Source: Arthrobacter sp. APC 3897
GTDB taxonomy: Bacteria > Actinomycetota > Actinomycetes > Actinomycetales > Micrococcaceae
Assembly (NCBI RefSeq): GCF_030407495.1
Contig: NZ_JASDDG010000020.1
Span: 1 to 64,000, forward strand
Direction: 5' to 3'
DNA length: 64,000 nt
The number at the start of each line of letters is the position of its first letter. Positions within the stretch are counted from its first letter, which is position 1. A program made the position numbers and the translations under genes. Of this stretch, positions 37,003 to 46,011 are shown piece after piece. Below the pieces are notes generated by a model that was given only the letters and a program-made list of their open reading frames with translations, did no database searches and was not told the DNA's origin.

Positions 37003-38829
37003 TTAGTTGACCCGTACGGTCATCATTCCCTTGGGATTGCTCTGGATGACCTGGATCTTGGTACCCGTTCCTGCCACGACAACGCTGGCCTGGGGATTGG
37101 CCGGATCGTAGTAGGCGTTCGGATTGGTGTCATCAAAAACGGCAACACCTGGCTGGGACGGAACGTTCAATGTGGTCATGCCGGCCGCCGTCTCGCGGTG
37201 CAGACTGATCGGGTCCGTAGCTTCCTTGCCGAACGTCGCATCGTAGCTCTGGATGCGGTTGCGGGCATACGCGCCGTCAGACCAGACCAGGCTCCGGGGA
37301 TGTGAATCTACCGGAAGCACCAGGCCCGCACCTGGATGCTGTGACGTGTTGTTGTTCCGCTGCCCGGCGTTCCAGTAGGTGATCAGCATCCCGTTTTGGT
37401 ACGGATAGTGTTCCACGGTGTCCGGGGCGCTGAGTGCCCAGCCAAAGTTGTACGGACCGGTTTCCAGCGTGCCGTCGTAGCCCATGTACTGGCGGTTCTC
37501 GGCGATGTAATACCGGCCGTTTCCGGCGGCGTCCCGCGGCAGCGTGACCACCAGGGCCTGCTGCTTCTTAGTGGCATGGAAGGACGGGCCAAGCTTATGC
37601 GTGGATTTTGTGCCCGCGGCAGCCACGTCATAGTCCAGCCAGCCGAGCTGCAGTTTCTCCCAGGCGCCCATGTGGTTGGGCGTGGTGCCGATGGAACCGT
37701 CACCGTGGCCCAGCCAGGATCCTGAACTCATGAGGGTCCAGAAGCCGGTGCCGTTGTCGCCGCCGGCGGTGTCATAGAGGTCCGGAAGGCCAAGGTCGTG
37801 GGCATATTCATGAGCGAAAACGCCCAGTCCGCCGTTCTCGGGCTCCGTGGTGTAGTCCCGGATCCAGACGTTGGAAGCTCCGATCTTGATGCCGCCGTAA
37901 AGGTTCATTGCCGGGCCGCTGGTACCCCGTCCCGCTTGTCCTACTGACCACCGGTGGGACCAAATGGCCGACGACGGCGCACCCGCCTCTTCTCCCTCAC
38001 CGGCATGGATGGCCTGGAAGTGGTCGATGTAACCGTCCGGCTCGTCGAAGTTGCCGTTCTTGTTGTAGTCGTAGCGGTCCCACTGATCGAACGTGGCCAG
38101 GTACGCGTCAATGTCCGCGGCTGACTTTCCGGCCTCGATCTGGGAGTCGTACCAGGCGTTGGCCGCATCCTGCACAAAACGGGTCATGTCCGTCTGGCTC
38201 TCGGTTTCCCCATAGCTGGCCGAGTTGTACGGCACGGTGACCCAGTCGCTGACGTCACCGTCCACCGTGTACCGGCCGCTCGAAAGCTCTTCATAGAGAG
38301 TCTTCATGGACTCTTCCCGGGGGTGAAAGAACATATCCAGATAATGCTCGCGGTCGAACTTCGGCTCCCAGTAGGTTGAGTTGTCCGTGCTCCGGTCCGG
38401 TTCCGGAATCTGGTTCTGCGACGGTCCGGCCGAGGTATTCGGAAACCGCGGATCAGCCTGGTCACCAAAGCCAATGAGGAAGGACAGGATCTGGTCGCTG
38501 TCTTCGAGTCCGTATTCGGCCCATTGCCCCGGGGCAACCTGCACGGCCTTCGACCCGCCGCGGTTCTGGACCGGGGCTTCACCGCGGATCACCTTTTCCA
38601 CCGCCTGCTGATTCAGCGCACGCTTTTCGGCGGCAGCTGCGTCCGGACGGTCATCCATTTTCCCGGGGCTGCCGCCGGCTCCCGGAGATCCCGCAACGGA
38701 ACCGCCGTCCCCTGCGCCCGGCTGGGAGGGCGGAGCGGCTACAGCGGCCAAGGGAGAAAGCAAAAGGACACTGCTGACAGCCAGCACTGCTGCTTTCCGC
38801 GCATTCCTGCGCCTGTTTCGACGAATCAA
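37003..38829 (-). CDS. Secreted M6-family (immune inhibitor A) metalloprotease
   Basis: A 608-residue exported protein. The signal peptide (RKAAVLAVSSVLLLSPLAAV) probably cleaves near residue 32. The zinc site is HEYAHDLGLPD (H340, E341, H344), followed by MSSGSW. Around it are the typical M6 segments GVFAHEYA, GGDNGTGFWTLM and YDYNKNGNFDEPDGY. Homologs in Bacillus degrade antimicrobial proteins; here it may be a general secreted protease. The propeptide region (about 40-130) is low complexity. The protein is complete. It is divergent from the GNAT gene. Confidence 0.88.
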   Translation of the reverse strand: MIRRNRRRNARKAAVLAVSSVLLLSPLAAVAAPPSQPGAGDGGSVAGSPGAGGSPGKMDDRPDAAAAEKRALNQQAVEKVIRGEAPVQNRGGSKAVQVAPGQWAEYGLEDSDQILSFLIGFGDQADPRFPNTSAGPSQNQIPEPDRSTDNSTYWEPKFDREHYLDMFFHPREESMKTLYEELSSGRYTVDGDVSDWVTVPYNSASYGETESQTDMTRFVQDAANAWYDSQIEAGKSAADIDAYLATFDQWDRYDYNKNGNFDEPDGYIDHFQAIHAGEGEEAGAPSSAIWSHRWSVGQAGRGTSGPAMNLYGGIKIGASNVWIRDYTTEPENGGLGVFAHEYAHDLGLPDLYDTAGGDNGTGFWTLMSSGSWLGHGDGSIGTTPNHMGAWEKLQLGWLDYDVAAAGTKSTHKLGPSFHATKKQQALVVTLPRDAAGNGRYYIAENRQYMGYDGTLETGPYNFGWALSAPDTVEHYPYQNGMLITYWNAGQRNNNTSQHPGAGLVLPVDSHPRSLVWSDGAYARNRIQSYDATFGKEATDPISLHRETAAGMTTLNVPSQPGVAVFDDTNPNAYYDPANPQASVVVAGTGTKIQVIQSNPKGMMTVRVN

Positions 38830-39060
38830 GTGATCCCCTTAGAACAAAACTTCACGGGTGGAAGTGTGATGGGACAAAGGTACGGCCCGTTTGGATTAGG
38901 ACGGAAAACACAGCGGCACTGTTTGGCTATTTCGAGGAAATGCAGAGAAATATCCAATGCACCTCTTTCTAAAATCCTCTTCTCCCTGTACAGAGTAGAC
39001 GCCATGGATTTTGGCGGAATTCCAGGGCATTTGACCCAGACGTACAGATAGGCTGTCACC

Positions 39061-39492
39061 GTGCCCAGACTGGAATACGCCGCCGGACCCGATTTGCCGC
39101 TGACCGACGTCGTCCGGCTTTATGACTCGGTGGGTTGGAGCGCCTACACCAGCGACCCGGACAACCTGGCAGCTGCCCTCGCGGGCTCCACGCTGCTGGC
39201 GGTTGCCCGTTACGACGGCACCCTGGTGGGCCTGGCCAGGATTATCTCCGACGGTCACTCCGTCTGTTACCTGCAGGATGTCCTGGTTGATCCCCGGCAC
39301 CAGCGAACCGGATTGGGCCGGAGACTGGTCGAATTTGTCCTGGCGCCGTACTCCCACGTCCGCCAGAAGGTATTGCTCACCGACACCGAGCCCGGTCAGA
39401 AGGCGTTCTACGAATCGCTCGGCTACCGGCAGGCAGGCGGTGACACCGGCAGCGGATTGCCGCTGCGGGCATTCGTCCGGTTCGATTCATGA
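39061..39492 (+). CDS. GNAT family N-acetyltransferase
   Basis: 143 residues with the acetyl-CoA site VLVDPRHQRTGLGRRLVE (the RxxGxG/A pattern) and a C-terminal LTDTEPGQKAFYESLGY. Substrate unknown. The GTG start at 39061 follows the only AT-rich stretch upstream. The TGA overlaps the next gene's ATG (ATGA), so the membrane protein and NfeD-like gene after it form a unit. Confidence 0.85.
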   Translation: MPRLEYAAGPDLPLTDVVRLYDSVGWSAYTSDPDNLAAALAGSTLLAVARYDGTLVGLARIISDGHSVCYLQDVLVDPRHQRTGLGRRLVEFVLAPYSHVRQKVLLTDTEPGQKAFYESLGYRQAGGDTGSGLPLRAFVRFDS

Positions 39493-40019
39493 AGCAGTCT
39501 GTGCAACACGGCGCCGCAGTCATTCTGCTGTCTTGTGCCGCCGCCGTTGTGGTGTTGATTGTCCGCGGCAATGACCCCGCTGCATGGGTGTTTTGCGGGT
39601 ACTGTTTCGTCATGGCATCGATGCAGATCCGCCGGGAGCGCCGGACCGGCCGCCGTTATGCAGCCAGGAACCAGTTTGAGTGCCGGGTCCGGCCCGCCGC
39701 AGCTGCCGCCTCCCGGCCACGGTGGGCCCGTGCTCTCGCAACCCCCTATCCCGATTGGTTGACGCTGCAGCCGCTGTCCCGCAGTGCTGGGCCCAATGAT
39801 GACCCGCTGGTGCTGCAGAGCTCCCATTTCGCAGGAATGCGCAGGGCCGAACTTTCCGAATCCCTGTTCCGGTTCAACCCCGGCTGGCACATCGCAAGCT
39901 TCCGCAGCGGCGGCGGGGACATTCTGCTTGCTGCCCCGTCCGCGTCCCTGACGGCGTTTATCGAACCCGCCTCGCTGCGGGGCCCGCAGCACCGCCCCGC
40001 GCCGGAGGATCAGCCATGA
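39489..40019 (+). CDS. Membrane protein of unknown function
   Basis: 176 residues: two N-terminal transmembrane helices (GAAVILLSCAAAVVVLIV and AAWVFCGYCFVMASM), then a basic loop and a soluble region containing SSHFAGMRRAELSESLFRF. No family is recognised. Overlaps are ATGA with the GNAT gene and ATGATC with the next one, indicating a coupled trio. Confidence 0.6.
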   Translation: MKQSVQHGAAVILLSCAAAVVVLIVRGNDPAAWVFCGYCFVMASMQIRRERRTGRRYAARNQFECRVRPAAAAASRPRWARALATPYPDWLTLQPLSRSAGPNDDPLVLQSSHFAGMRRAELSESLFRFNPGWHIASFRSGGGDILLAAPSASLTAFIEPASLRGPQHRPAPEDQP

Positions 40020-40516
40020 TCATGGGCGTATTCGTCATGGCATGGGCGCTCGGACTGTGGTCCCTGCTGAAAAACACCATCGAGGTACGCGGCTATGTTC
40101 CGCCCTCATGGTGGTGGACAACCCTGCCGTTCAGCGTCGTCGGATTTATCACCGCCGTGTCAACGAAGTCCCCTTTTGCGGGCATCGCTGTCGGATTAGT
40201 TGCAGCCGTCGCCGTGCATCTCTGGGCATCGGCCAAATACCGCAAAAAGCATCTGCGCGCGGAGGAATTGCCTTCCTATGTGGGACGGCACGGCGTTGTC
40301 ACCGAAGCTATTACGAGCCTTGACTACGGGAGATTGAATCTGGAAGGCACGGTGGAGATCGAGGACGGACGCACTGTTTATGCCATTACCCGGGGCCTCG
40401 CAGAGAAAGAGGCTTTGCCTAAAGGTTCCCTGGTCCGGATTGTCGGCACCACCCCCGGCGACTGGGCCGTTGTTGAGCCGGTCGGAGAGTTCAACGACGG
40501 CTACCTGATGCGCTGA
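40016..40516 (+). CDS. NfeD-like membrane protein
   Basis: 166 residues: about two or three N-terminal transmembrane helices and a C-terminal OB-like domain (GRHGVVTEAITSLDYGRLNL ... GSLVRIVGTTPGDWAVVEP) as in NfeD proteins. NfeD normally pairs with a membrane protease or a flotillin-like protein, and none is adjacent, so the name is by domain only. It overlaps the preceding gene. Confidence 0.65.
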   Translation: MIMGVFVMAWALGLWSLLKNTIEVRGYVPPSWWWTTLPFSVVGFITAVSTKSPFAGIAVGLVAAVAVHLWASAKYRKKHLRAEELPSYVGRHGVVTEAITSLDYGRLNLEGTVEIEDGRTVYAITRGLAEKEALPKGSLVRIVGTTPGDWAVVEPVGEFNDGYLMR

Positions 40517-40585
40517 GAGCTTCACCCGATTAGGGAACGCTCCCGCGTCCTGCGCCGGTGCAGGGCAGACCTCTGCCCTCCCCTT

Positions 40586-40625
40586 GTTCCGCGCAGCTGG
40601 ATCCGGGATTCCAGCTGCGCGGAAC
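40586..40625. terminator. Bidirectional terminator between NfeD-like gene and 5'-nucleotidase
   Basis: GTTCCGCGCAGCTGG (40586-40600) and CCAGCTGCGCGGAAC (40611-40625) form a perfect 15-bp stem. A second short hairpin (AGGGCAGA / TCTGCCCT) lies at 40562-40579. Confidence 0.88.
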
Positions 40626-40644
40626 TATGCGGGCAAGAGGGTGC

Positions 40645-42441
40645 CTAGTCGAAGACGGGAACCCCGCTGCGGACCAGGCGCCAGTTGTTGTCGGCAAAGT
40701 CCGCCGGGTTAACGGTTCCCTGAGCCACCACGTAGTCAATGAGCAGCTGGCGGATTTCCGTCTGCTGGTTGACCAGCACCGGAGCCATGGCGATGTGCGG
40801 GAAGTTGCCGCCGCCGGACTGCCGGTAGTTGTTTGTGGCTACCGCGAAGCGCTGCACCGGATCCACCGGAGCACCGTTGAAGCTCAGGTTGACGATGCGC
40901 TCCCCCACCGGGCGGCTGATATCGATGTCATAGTCAATGCCGGACAGCATGTCGTAGTTGTAGTCCGGAGTTCCGTCGGCGTTGGTCAGCGTGGCGGGAT
41001 CCACCGGGGCGCCCGGCGCCGTTTGAATGAAGTACTTCGCTGAGTACTCCAGGTAATCCTTGACCTGGGCACCGGTCATCTCCACCCCGAAGAGGGTGTT
41101 CGGAAAGACGTACAGCCCGGCCAGGTCGCGGATGGTCACCGGACCGGCGGGGATTTCAGCGGTACGGCTGAAAGGAGCCACCAGGGAGAGCACGGGCAGA
41201 TCCGCGCTGGGGCCGCCGTCGAGCGCCCGGTCCACCGCCTGGGCCTGGACCGAACTCACGAAGTCCATGACGGCTGTGTCGCGGTAGCGTGACTCCGCCG
41301 CAGGCATGGACTCGGTGGCCGTGCCGATGGGCGTATTGACGTAATCAATGACCCGCTGGTGCTGTTCGGCCACCAGCTTGGAGATTTTCGGATCCGCCTC
41401 AACGGTGTTGGCGTTCAGCAGCGAGGACGACGCCGAGGTAACGTCCCATTGGCCGCGCACCTTGGTCAGTTCAAAGTCCATCACGGACAGGCGCATCCCC
41501 CAGTTCAGCGGTTCGGTCAGCAGCACCTGATCGCCGGTGACCTTGTTGGTCACGAAGCGTTCCGGGATTTCCTGGTGGGCGTGTCCCACCAGGACGGCGT
41601 CGATGCCGGGCACTGTTTCGGCCAGTTGCGTGGATGCGTTCTCCAGCGGCAGCTCGGGACCGTAGGAGGACGTTCCCGAGGTTCCGGAGTGGGCGCTGAC
41701 CACCACAACGTCTGCGCCCCGGGCCTTCATCTGCGGCACATATTTCTGTGCCTGTTCCACAATTCCCGGGAACTCAAGCTTGCCGTCGACGTTGTTTTTG
41801 TCCCAAATGGCCACCCCGGGATTCGTAAGGCCCAGAATGCCGACCTTCACGGGCTTGTTGCCCTTGGTCTTCACCGTTTTGATGATGTACGGGGTGAAAG
41901 CCGGCTTCCCGGACTTCACATCCACAGCATTTGCTCCGAGCAGCGGGAAATCCAGCTGGCTTTCAAACTTCCGCAGCAGGTCCAGCCCATAATTGAATTC
42001 GTGGTTGCCCAGCGCCGCTGCGTCATAATCCATCGCGTTCATGGCGGCAGCCATCGGATGAATTTCCCCGGTTTCGGTGATCGGCTCCGTGTTGGCGAAG
42101 TAGTCCGTCAGCGAGGTGCCCTGAATGGTGTCGCCGGCGTCGATCAGCAGCGTGGAAGCCCGGCCCCTGTCGGCCCGAACGGTGTCCACCAGGGTGGAGA
42201 TCTTGGCCAGTCCAACGTCGTTGGAGGCGGCGTCGTCGTATTCGCCGTCCTTGAAGTAATCCCAGTTTTCGATGTAGCCGTGCAGGTCCGAAGTGCCCAG
42301 AACCGTGACGGTTGTTTTCTGGTCCTTACCTGCGTGCTCCGGCGGTGCGGCGGCTGCCGGAGCCATTGAGACGAGTGTCAGTGCGAGAACGGCGGTGACT
42401 GCGGTGGCAGCACCCGGCCGCCGGGTGAATGGAAACATCAA
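40645..42441 (-). CDS. Secreted 5'-nucleotidase / 2',3'-cyclic phosphodiesterase
   Basis: A 598-residue exported metallophosphatase. The signal peptide (about 1-32, AVLALTLVSMAPAAAAP) is followed by LGTSDLHGY (D52, H54), LGNHEFNYG and VLVGHAHQE, all metal-binding motifs. The C-terminal 5'-nucleotidase domain ends with FAVATNNYRQSGGGNFP. It releases phosphate and nucleosides outside the cell. It is alone on its strand, with no signal of a sorting or anchoring sequence. Length is typical for the family. Confidence 0.9.
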   Translation of the reverse strand: MMFPFTRRPGAATAVTAVLALTLVSMAPAAAAPPEHAGKDQKTTVTVLGTSDLHGYIENWDYFKDGEYDDAASNDVGLAKISTLVDTVRADRGRASTLLIDAGDTIQGTSLTDYFANTEPITETGEIHPMAAAMNAMDYDAAALGNHEFNYGLDLLRKFESQLDFPLLGANAVDVKSGKPAFTPYIIKTVKTKGNKPVKVGILGLTNPGVAIWDKNNVDGKLEFPGIVEQAQKYVPQMKARGADVVVVSAHSGTSGTSSYGPELPLENASTQLAETVPGIDAVLVGHAHQEIPERFVTNKVTGDQVLLTEPLNWGMRLSVMDFELTKVRGQWDVTSASSSLLNANTVEADPKISKLVAEQHQRVIDYVNTPIGTATESMPAAESRYRDTAVMDFVSSVQAQAVDRALDGGPSADLPVLSLVAPFSRTAEIPAGPVTIRDLAGLYVFPNTLFGVEMTGAQVKDYLEYSAKYFIQTAPGAPVDPATLTNADGTPDYNYDMLSGIDYDIDISRPVGERIVNLSFNGAPVDPVQRFAVATNNYRQSGGGNFPHIAMAPVLVNQQTEIRQLLIDYVVAQGTVNPADFADNNWRLVRSGVPVFD

Positions 42442-42561
42442 TGTTTGGTCAGCTCCTCATAGTGCGTGCATTGTCCCCCTCAGGCACCCTTGCAGGTTTC
42501 ACGGCAATTCGGGAACAGGCGCACGAAAAATTCACGGGGAATTTTCGTGATGAAGGAAGCG

Positions 42562-43146
42562 TCAGGATTCCTTTTCCCGCTTTATCGGCGGTTCGAGGAT
42601 CCGCTGGAAAAGAAGGTGGTCCTGCCAGTACCCGGCGATTTTCAGGTAGTGCGGAGCCTGTCCGATCCTTTCGAACCCGCAGTTGTTCAGAACTTGCTGT
42701 GACGCGGCGTTGTGCAGCAGGGTCGCAGCCTGGATCCGGTGCAGGCCCAGGTGCGCCCGTGCGGTTTCGACCACGGCTTTCACCGCCGCTGTGCCAAGGC
42801 CGCGTCCGGCGTATTCCCCGTCGATCCAGTAGCCCAGGTTCGCTGAGAGAAACGGGCCGCGGACGATTCCGGCCAGAGTCACGGTCCCGACTATCCGGTC
42901 TCCGCCGGCGAGGACCCAAGGCACTTCGCTGCCGTCCCGGTACAGGGCATGCTTGGCGTTGATGACGGACCGCTGGCCTTCCTCGGTGAAGAAGGGGCCC
43001 GGGCGCAGCGGTTCCCACGGCGCAAGATAGCTCCGGTTCCGCTGGTATGCGGCTGCGAGGGCTGCGGCGTCTTCAGCCGTCAACACGGACATCCGGATGG
43101 CGCCGGGCAGTAAGGTGGCGGGCAGGTCCTGCGGGTCGGTGAGCAC
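42562..43146 (-). CDS. GNAT N-acetyltransferase (RimJ/RimL-like)
   Basis: 194 residues with NRSYLAPWEP, YWIDGEYAGRGLGTAAVK (acetyl-CoA site) and ATLLHNAASQQVLNNCGFER of the RimJ/RimL class. The GTG at 43146 is chosen because it begins the domain; the frame is open further but overlaps the UvrA-like gene. It follows that gene by 43 bases and is probably cotranscribed. The acetylated target is unknown; drug or protein N-terminus acetylation are both possible. Confidence 0.82.
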   Translation of the reverse strand: MLTDPQDLPATLLPGAIRMSVLTAEDAAALAAAYQRNRSYLAPWEPLRPGPFFTEEGQRSVINAKHALYRDGSEVPWVLAGGDRIVGTVTLAGIVRGPFLSANLGYWIDGEYAGRGLGTAAVKAVVETARAHLGLHRIQAATLLHNAASQQVLNNCGFERIGQAPHYLKIAGYWQDHLLFQRILEPPIKREKES

Positions 43147-43189
43147 GTCACAGCCTAACCCGGAGCAAGAGCCGGAAGGCGTCCATGAA

Positions 43190-45745
43190 TTACCGGAGCG
43201 TCTGGAGAGCCGCCTTGAGGTAGGGCGCCGTCCGGCTGGCATCACACGCTGCCACCTCGGATGGGGTTCCCGCACAGATGATCCGGCCGCCGTCGTCGCC
43301 CCCGGACGGGCCCATGTCGATGACCCAGTCCGCAGCAGCCACCACGTTCATGGAGTGCTCCACCACCACCACGGTGTTCCCGGTCTCCACGAGCCGGTTC
43401 AGTTGGGCCAGCAGCAGGCGCACATCCTGGGGATGCAGTCCGGTGGTGGGCTCGTCCAGCAGGTACAGGGTGTGCCCCCGCCGGGCCCGCTGCAGCTCGG
43501 TCGCCAGCTTGATCCGCTGGGCCTCGCCGCCGGAGAGTTCGGTGGCCGGCTGGCCCAGGCGCAGGTAGCCCAGGCCGACGTCGAGCAGGGTCTGCAGGCT
43601 CCGTGCCGCTGCCGGGACATCGGCAAGGAACTCCGCCGCTGTCTCCACCCGCATGCCCAGCACATCCGCGATGTTCTTGCCGCGGTAGGTGACCTCGAGG
43701 GTCTCCTCGTTGTAGCGCGCACCGTGGCACTGCGGGCAGGGACCGTAGGTTCCCGGGAGGAACAGCAGTTCGACGGCGAGGAAGCCTTCGCCCTGGCAGG
43801 TCGGGCAACGTCCGCTGGCCACGTTGAAGGAGAACCGGCCGGCAGTGTAGCCGCGGGCCTTGGCCTCATCAGTGCCCGCGTAGAGCTTGCGCACGGCATC
43901 GAACAGCCCGGTGTAGGTGGCCAGGTTGGAACGCGGTGTGCGTCCAATGGGACGCTGGTCCACCTTCACCAGCCGGTCCAGATGCTCAAGCCCGGCAATA
44001 TCGCGCACCGTGGCGCCGGGATCGACGTCGTCCTCCGGATCCGCTTCCGGGTCCCCTGCGTGCTCTGCGGCCATGGCCGCAGACCCGTTGACGTGTTGAC
44101 CCACGGTTTCAGCCAGCACCTGGCTCACGAGGGTCGACTTTCCGGAGCCGGAGACCCCGGTGACGGCTGTGAGGACACCCAGCGGAATCTCGGCGTCGAG
44201 TTCTCGCAGGTTGTGCCGGCTGATGCCCTTGAGGTTCAGCCACCTCTCGGGCGTCCGGTCGGCCGAGGCCGGTTCCTCCGCTTCCCGGAACAGGAACGGG
44301 CGGGTGGCACTTTCTTTCACCTGCGCCAACCCCTCCACAGGGCCGCTGTACAGGACGGTGCCGCCGCCGTCGCCGGCCTGCGGTCCCACGTCCACAATCC
44401 ATTCAGCGCTGCGGACCACGTCCATGTTGTGCTCGACGACGAAGACGGAGTTTCCGGCTTCCTTCAGCTCCTGCAGAACGGCCAGCAACGGCTCGGCATC
44501 GGCCGGATGCAGGCCGGCGGACGGCTCGTCCAGGACGTAGATGACGCCGAACAGGCCCGAGCGCAGCTGGGTGGCGATGCGCAGGCGCTGCATTTCACCC
44601 GGCGACAGCGTGGGCGTGGACCGGGACAGGCTCAGGTAGCCCAGTCCCAGATCGATCAGGATCTTCAGCCGGGACAGCAGGTCCCGGGTGATGGTGACGG
44701 CAACTTCGGTGTCCTCGTTGGAGGCTGCCGACCGCGACGCCGTTCCCGCAGCCTTCAGCTCCGCCGTCGGCCGGATGATTTCCGCCAGCTCGCCCAGGGT
44801 GGCGCCGTTCAGTTCGGCGATGTTCCGGCCGGCGAACGTGACGGCGAGCGCCTCGGGGCGCAGGCCGGCGCCGCCGCAGACCGGGCAGGGGCCGGAGACC
44901 ATGTATTCGAGCACGCGCGTGCGCATCTGCTCGCTGCCCGAGTCGGCCAGGGTATGCAGCACGTAGGACTTTGCGCTCCAGAACCGCCCCTTGTAGGGCT
45001 TGGCCACGCGGTCCCGCTGCGGGGTAATCATGACCACGGGCTGTTCGTCAGTGAAAAGGATCCAGTCGCGGTCCTTCTTCGGCATTTTCTTCCACGGCAC
45101 GTCGACGTCGTAGCCGAGCTGGATGAGGATGTCGCGCAGGTTCTTGCCCTGCCAGGCACCGGGCCAGGCGGCAATGGCGCCGTCGCGGATGCTCAGGTCC
45201 GGGTTCGGCACCAGCGAATCCTCGGTGACGGTGTGGGCAATCCCCAGTCCGGAGCATTCCCGGCAGGCGCCGGCCGCCGTGTTGGGTGAGAACGCGTCCG
45301 AGTCCAGGCTGCCCGGCTCTGCGTCCGCCGGGTAGGTGCCGCCGCGGGAGAAGAGCATGCGCATGGAATTGGAGAGGGTAGTCAGCGTTCCCACGGTGGA
45401 GCGTGAGCTCGGCGTGCCGCGGCGCTGCTGGAGCGCGACGGCGGGAGGCAGGCCCGTAATTTCCTCCACCTTGGGGGTGTGGCCCTGGGACAGCAGGCGC
45501 CGCGCATAGGGTGCCACGGACTCAAAGTACCGGCGCTGGGCCTCTGCGTAGATGGTGCCGAAGGCAAGGGATGACTTGCCGGAACCGGAGATTCCCGTGA
45601 AGGCAACGATCGCGTCGCGCGGGATCTCGACGTCGACATTGCGCAGGTTGTTCTCCTGCGCTCCGCGCACACGGACCATGCCGTTGGAGCTCACGTCCGA
45701 ACTCACGGGCGGGGCGGTTTCTGGGGAGGACTCAGCGATACTCAT
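43190..45745 (-). CDS. UvrA2-like ABC ATPase (drug/DNA-damage related)
   Basis: 851 residues, about 100 shorter than standard UvrA. Two ABC domains carry Walker A GISGSGKSSLAFGT and GVSGSGKSTLVSQ. Signature sequences are LSPGEMQRLR and LSGGEAQRIK. Zinc modules appear as CRECSGLG, CPVCGGAG, CPTCQGEG and CPQCHG. The sequence goes straight from LFSRGGTYPADAEP to CRECSGLG, so the UvrB-binding insertion is missing. That is the UvrA2 class, which is linked to drug or peptide-antibiotic resistance rather than to core excision repair. A GNAT follows in the same direction. Confidence 0.9.
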   Translation of the reverse strand: MSIAESSPETAPPVSSDVSSNGMVRVRGAQENNLRNVDVEIPRDAIVAFTGISGSGKSSLAFGTIYAEAQRRYFESVAPYARRLLSQGHTPKVEEITGLPPAVALQQRRGTPSSRSTVGTLTTLSNSMRMLFSRGGTYPADAEPGSLDSDAFSPNTAAGACRECSGLGIAHTVTEDSLVPNPDLSIRDGAIAAWPGAWQGKNLRDILIQLGYDVDVPWKKMPKKDRDWILFTDEQPVVMITPQRDRVAKPYKGRFWSAKSYVLHTLADSGSEQMRTRVLEYMVSGPCPVCGGAGLRPEALAVTFAGRNIAELNGATLGELAEIIRPTAELKAAGTASRSAASNEDTEVAVTITRDLLSRLKILIDLGLGYLSLSRSTPTLSPGEMQRLRIATQLRSGLFGVIYVLDEPSAGLHPADAEPLLAVLQELKEAGNSVFVVEHNMDVVRSAEWIVDVGPQAGDGGGTVLYSGPVEGLAQVKESATRPFLFREAEEPASADRTPERWLNLKGISRHNLRELDAEIPLGVLTAVTGVSGSGKSTLVSQVLAETVGQHVNGSAAMAAEHAGDPEADPEDDVDPGATVRDIAGLEHLDRLVKVDQRPIGRTPRSNLATYTGLFDAVRKLYAGTDEAKARGYTAGRFSFNVASGRCPTCQGEGFLAVELLFLPGTYGPCPQCHGARYNEETLEVTYRGKNIADVLGMRVETAAEFLADVPAAARSLQTLLDVGLGYLRLGQPATELSGGEAQRIKLATELQRARRGHTLYLLDEPTTGLHPQDVRLLLAQLNRLVETGNTVVVVEHSMNVVAAADWVIDMGPSGGDDGGRIICAGTPSEVAACDASRTAPYLKAALQTLR

Positions 45746-45835
45746 CCTTTTCAGGGTACCGAGGAGCGCGGGGCAGGGCTAAATGGTAAGCCTGCTTTCC
45801 GCTTAGCGCGTGACTGCAGCCAAGTTTTGCCATTT

Positions 45836-45977
45836 CATCGTGCAGATCCGGGGCTCAAACCGCCGGTCCGCGGATCCTTCGTGCAGCTCCGGGGCCCAAA
45901 CACGTCGATTAGTCCCTTCTGGTCCCTTGATCTGCACGAAGGATTTCGGCAGATGCCGTTATCTGCGCGAAGGATCC
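45836..45977. repeat. Cluster of short inverted and direct repeats, intergenic
   Basis: ATCCTTCGTGCAG (45874-45886) has a perfect inverted copy CTGCACGAAGGAT (45932-45944) and a near copy CTGCGCGAAGGATCC (45963-45977). The block CGTGCAG(A/C)TCCGGGGC(T/C)CAAAC occurs twice in direct orientation (from about 45839 and 45880). This looks like a palindromic interspersed repeat, not a gene. Confidence 0.65.
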
Positions 45978-46011
45978 GGCTCAGCATCCTGTTCCCAAAA
46001 GGCCGGTCCGC

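Noticed and set aside
43097-45289. Very long plus-strand open frame (about 730 codons) opposite the UvrA2-like gene
   Set aside because: It is the antisense shadow of a well-supported ABC ATPase. Its product is a Gly/Gln/His/Arg-rich string with no domain, typical of high-GC antisense frames.
45836-45977. Repeats considered as a CRISPR array
   Set aside because: The repeats are mixed direct and inverted with irregular spacing and no unique equal-length spacers, and no cas genes are present.
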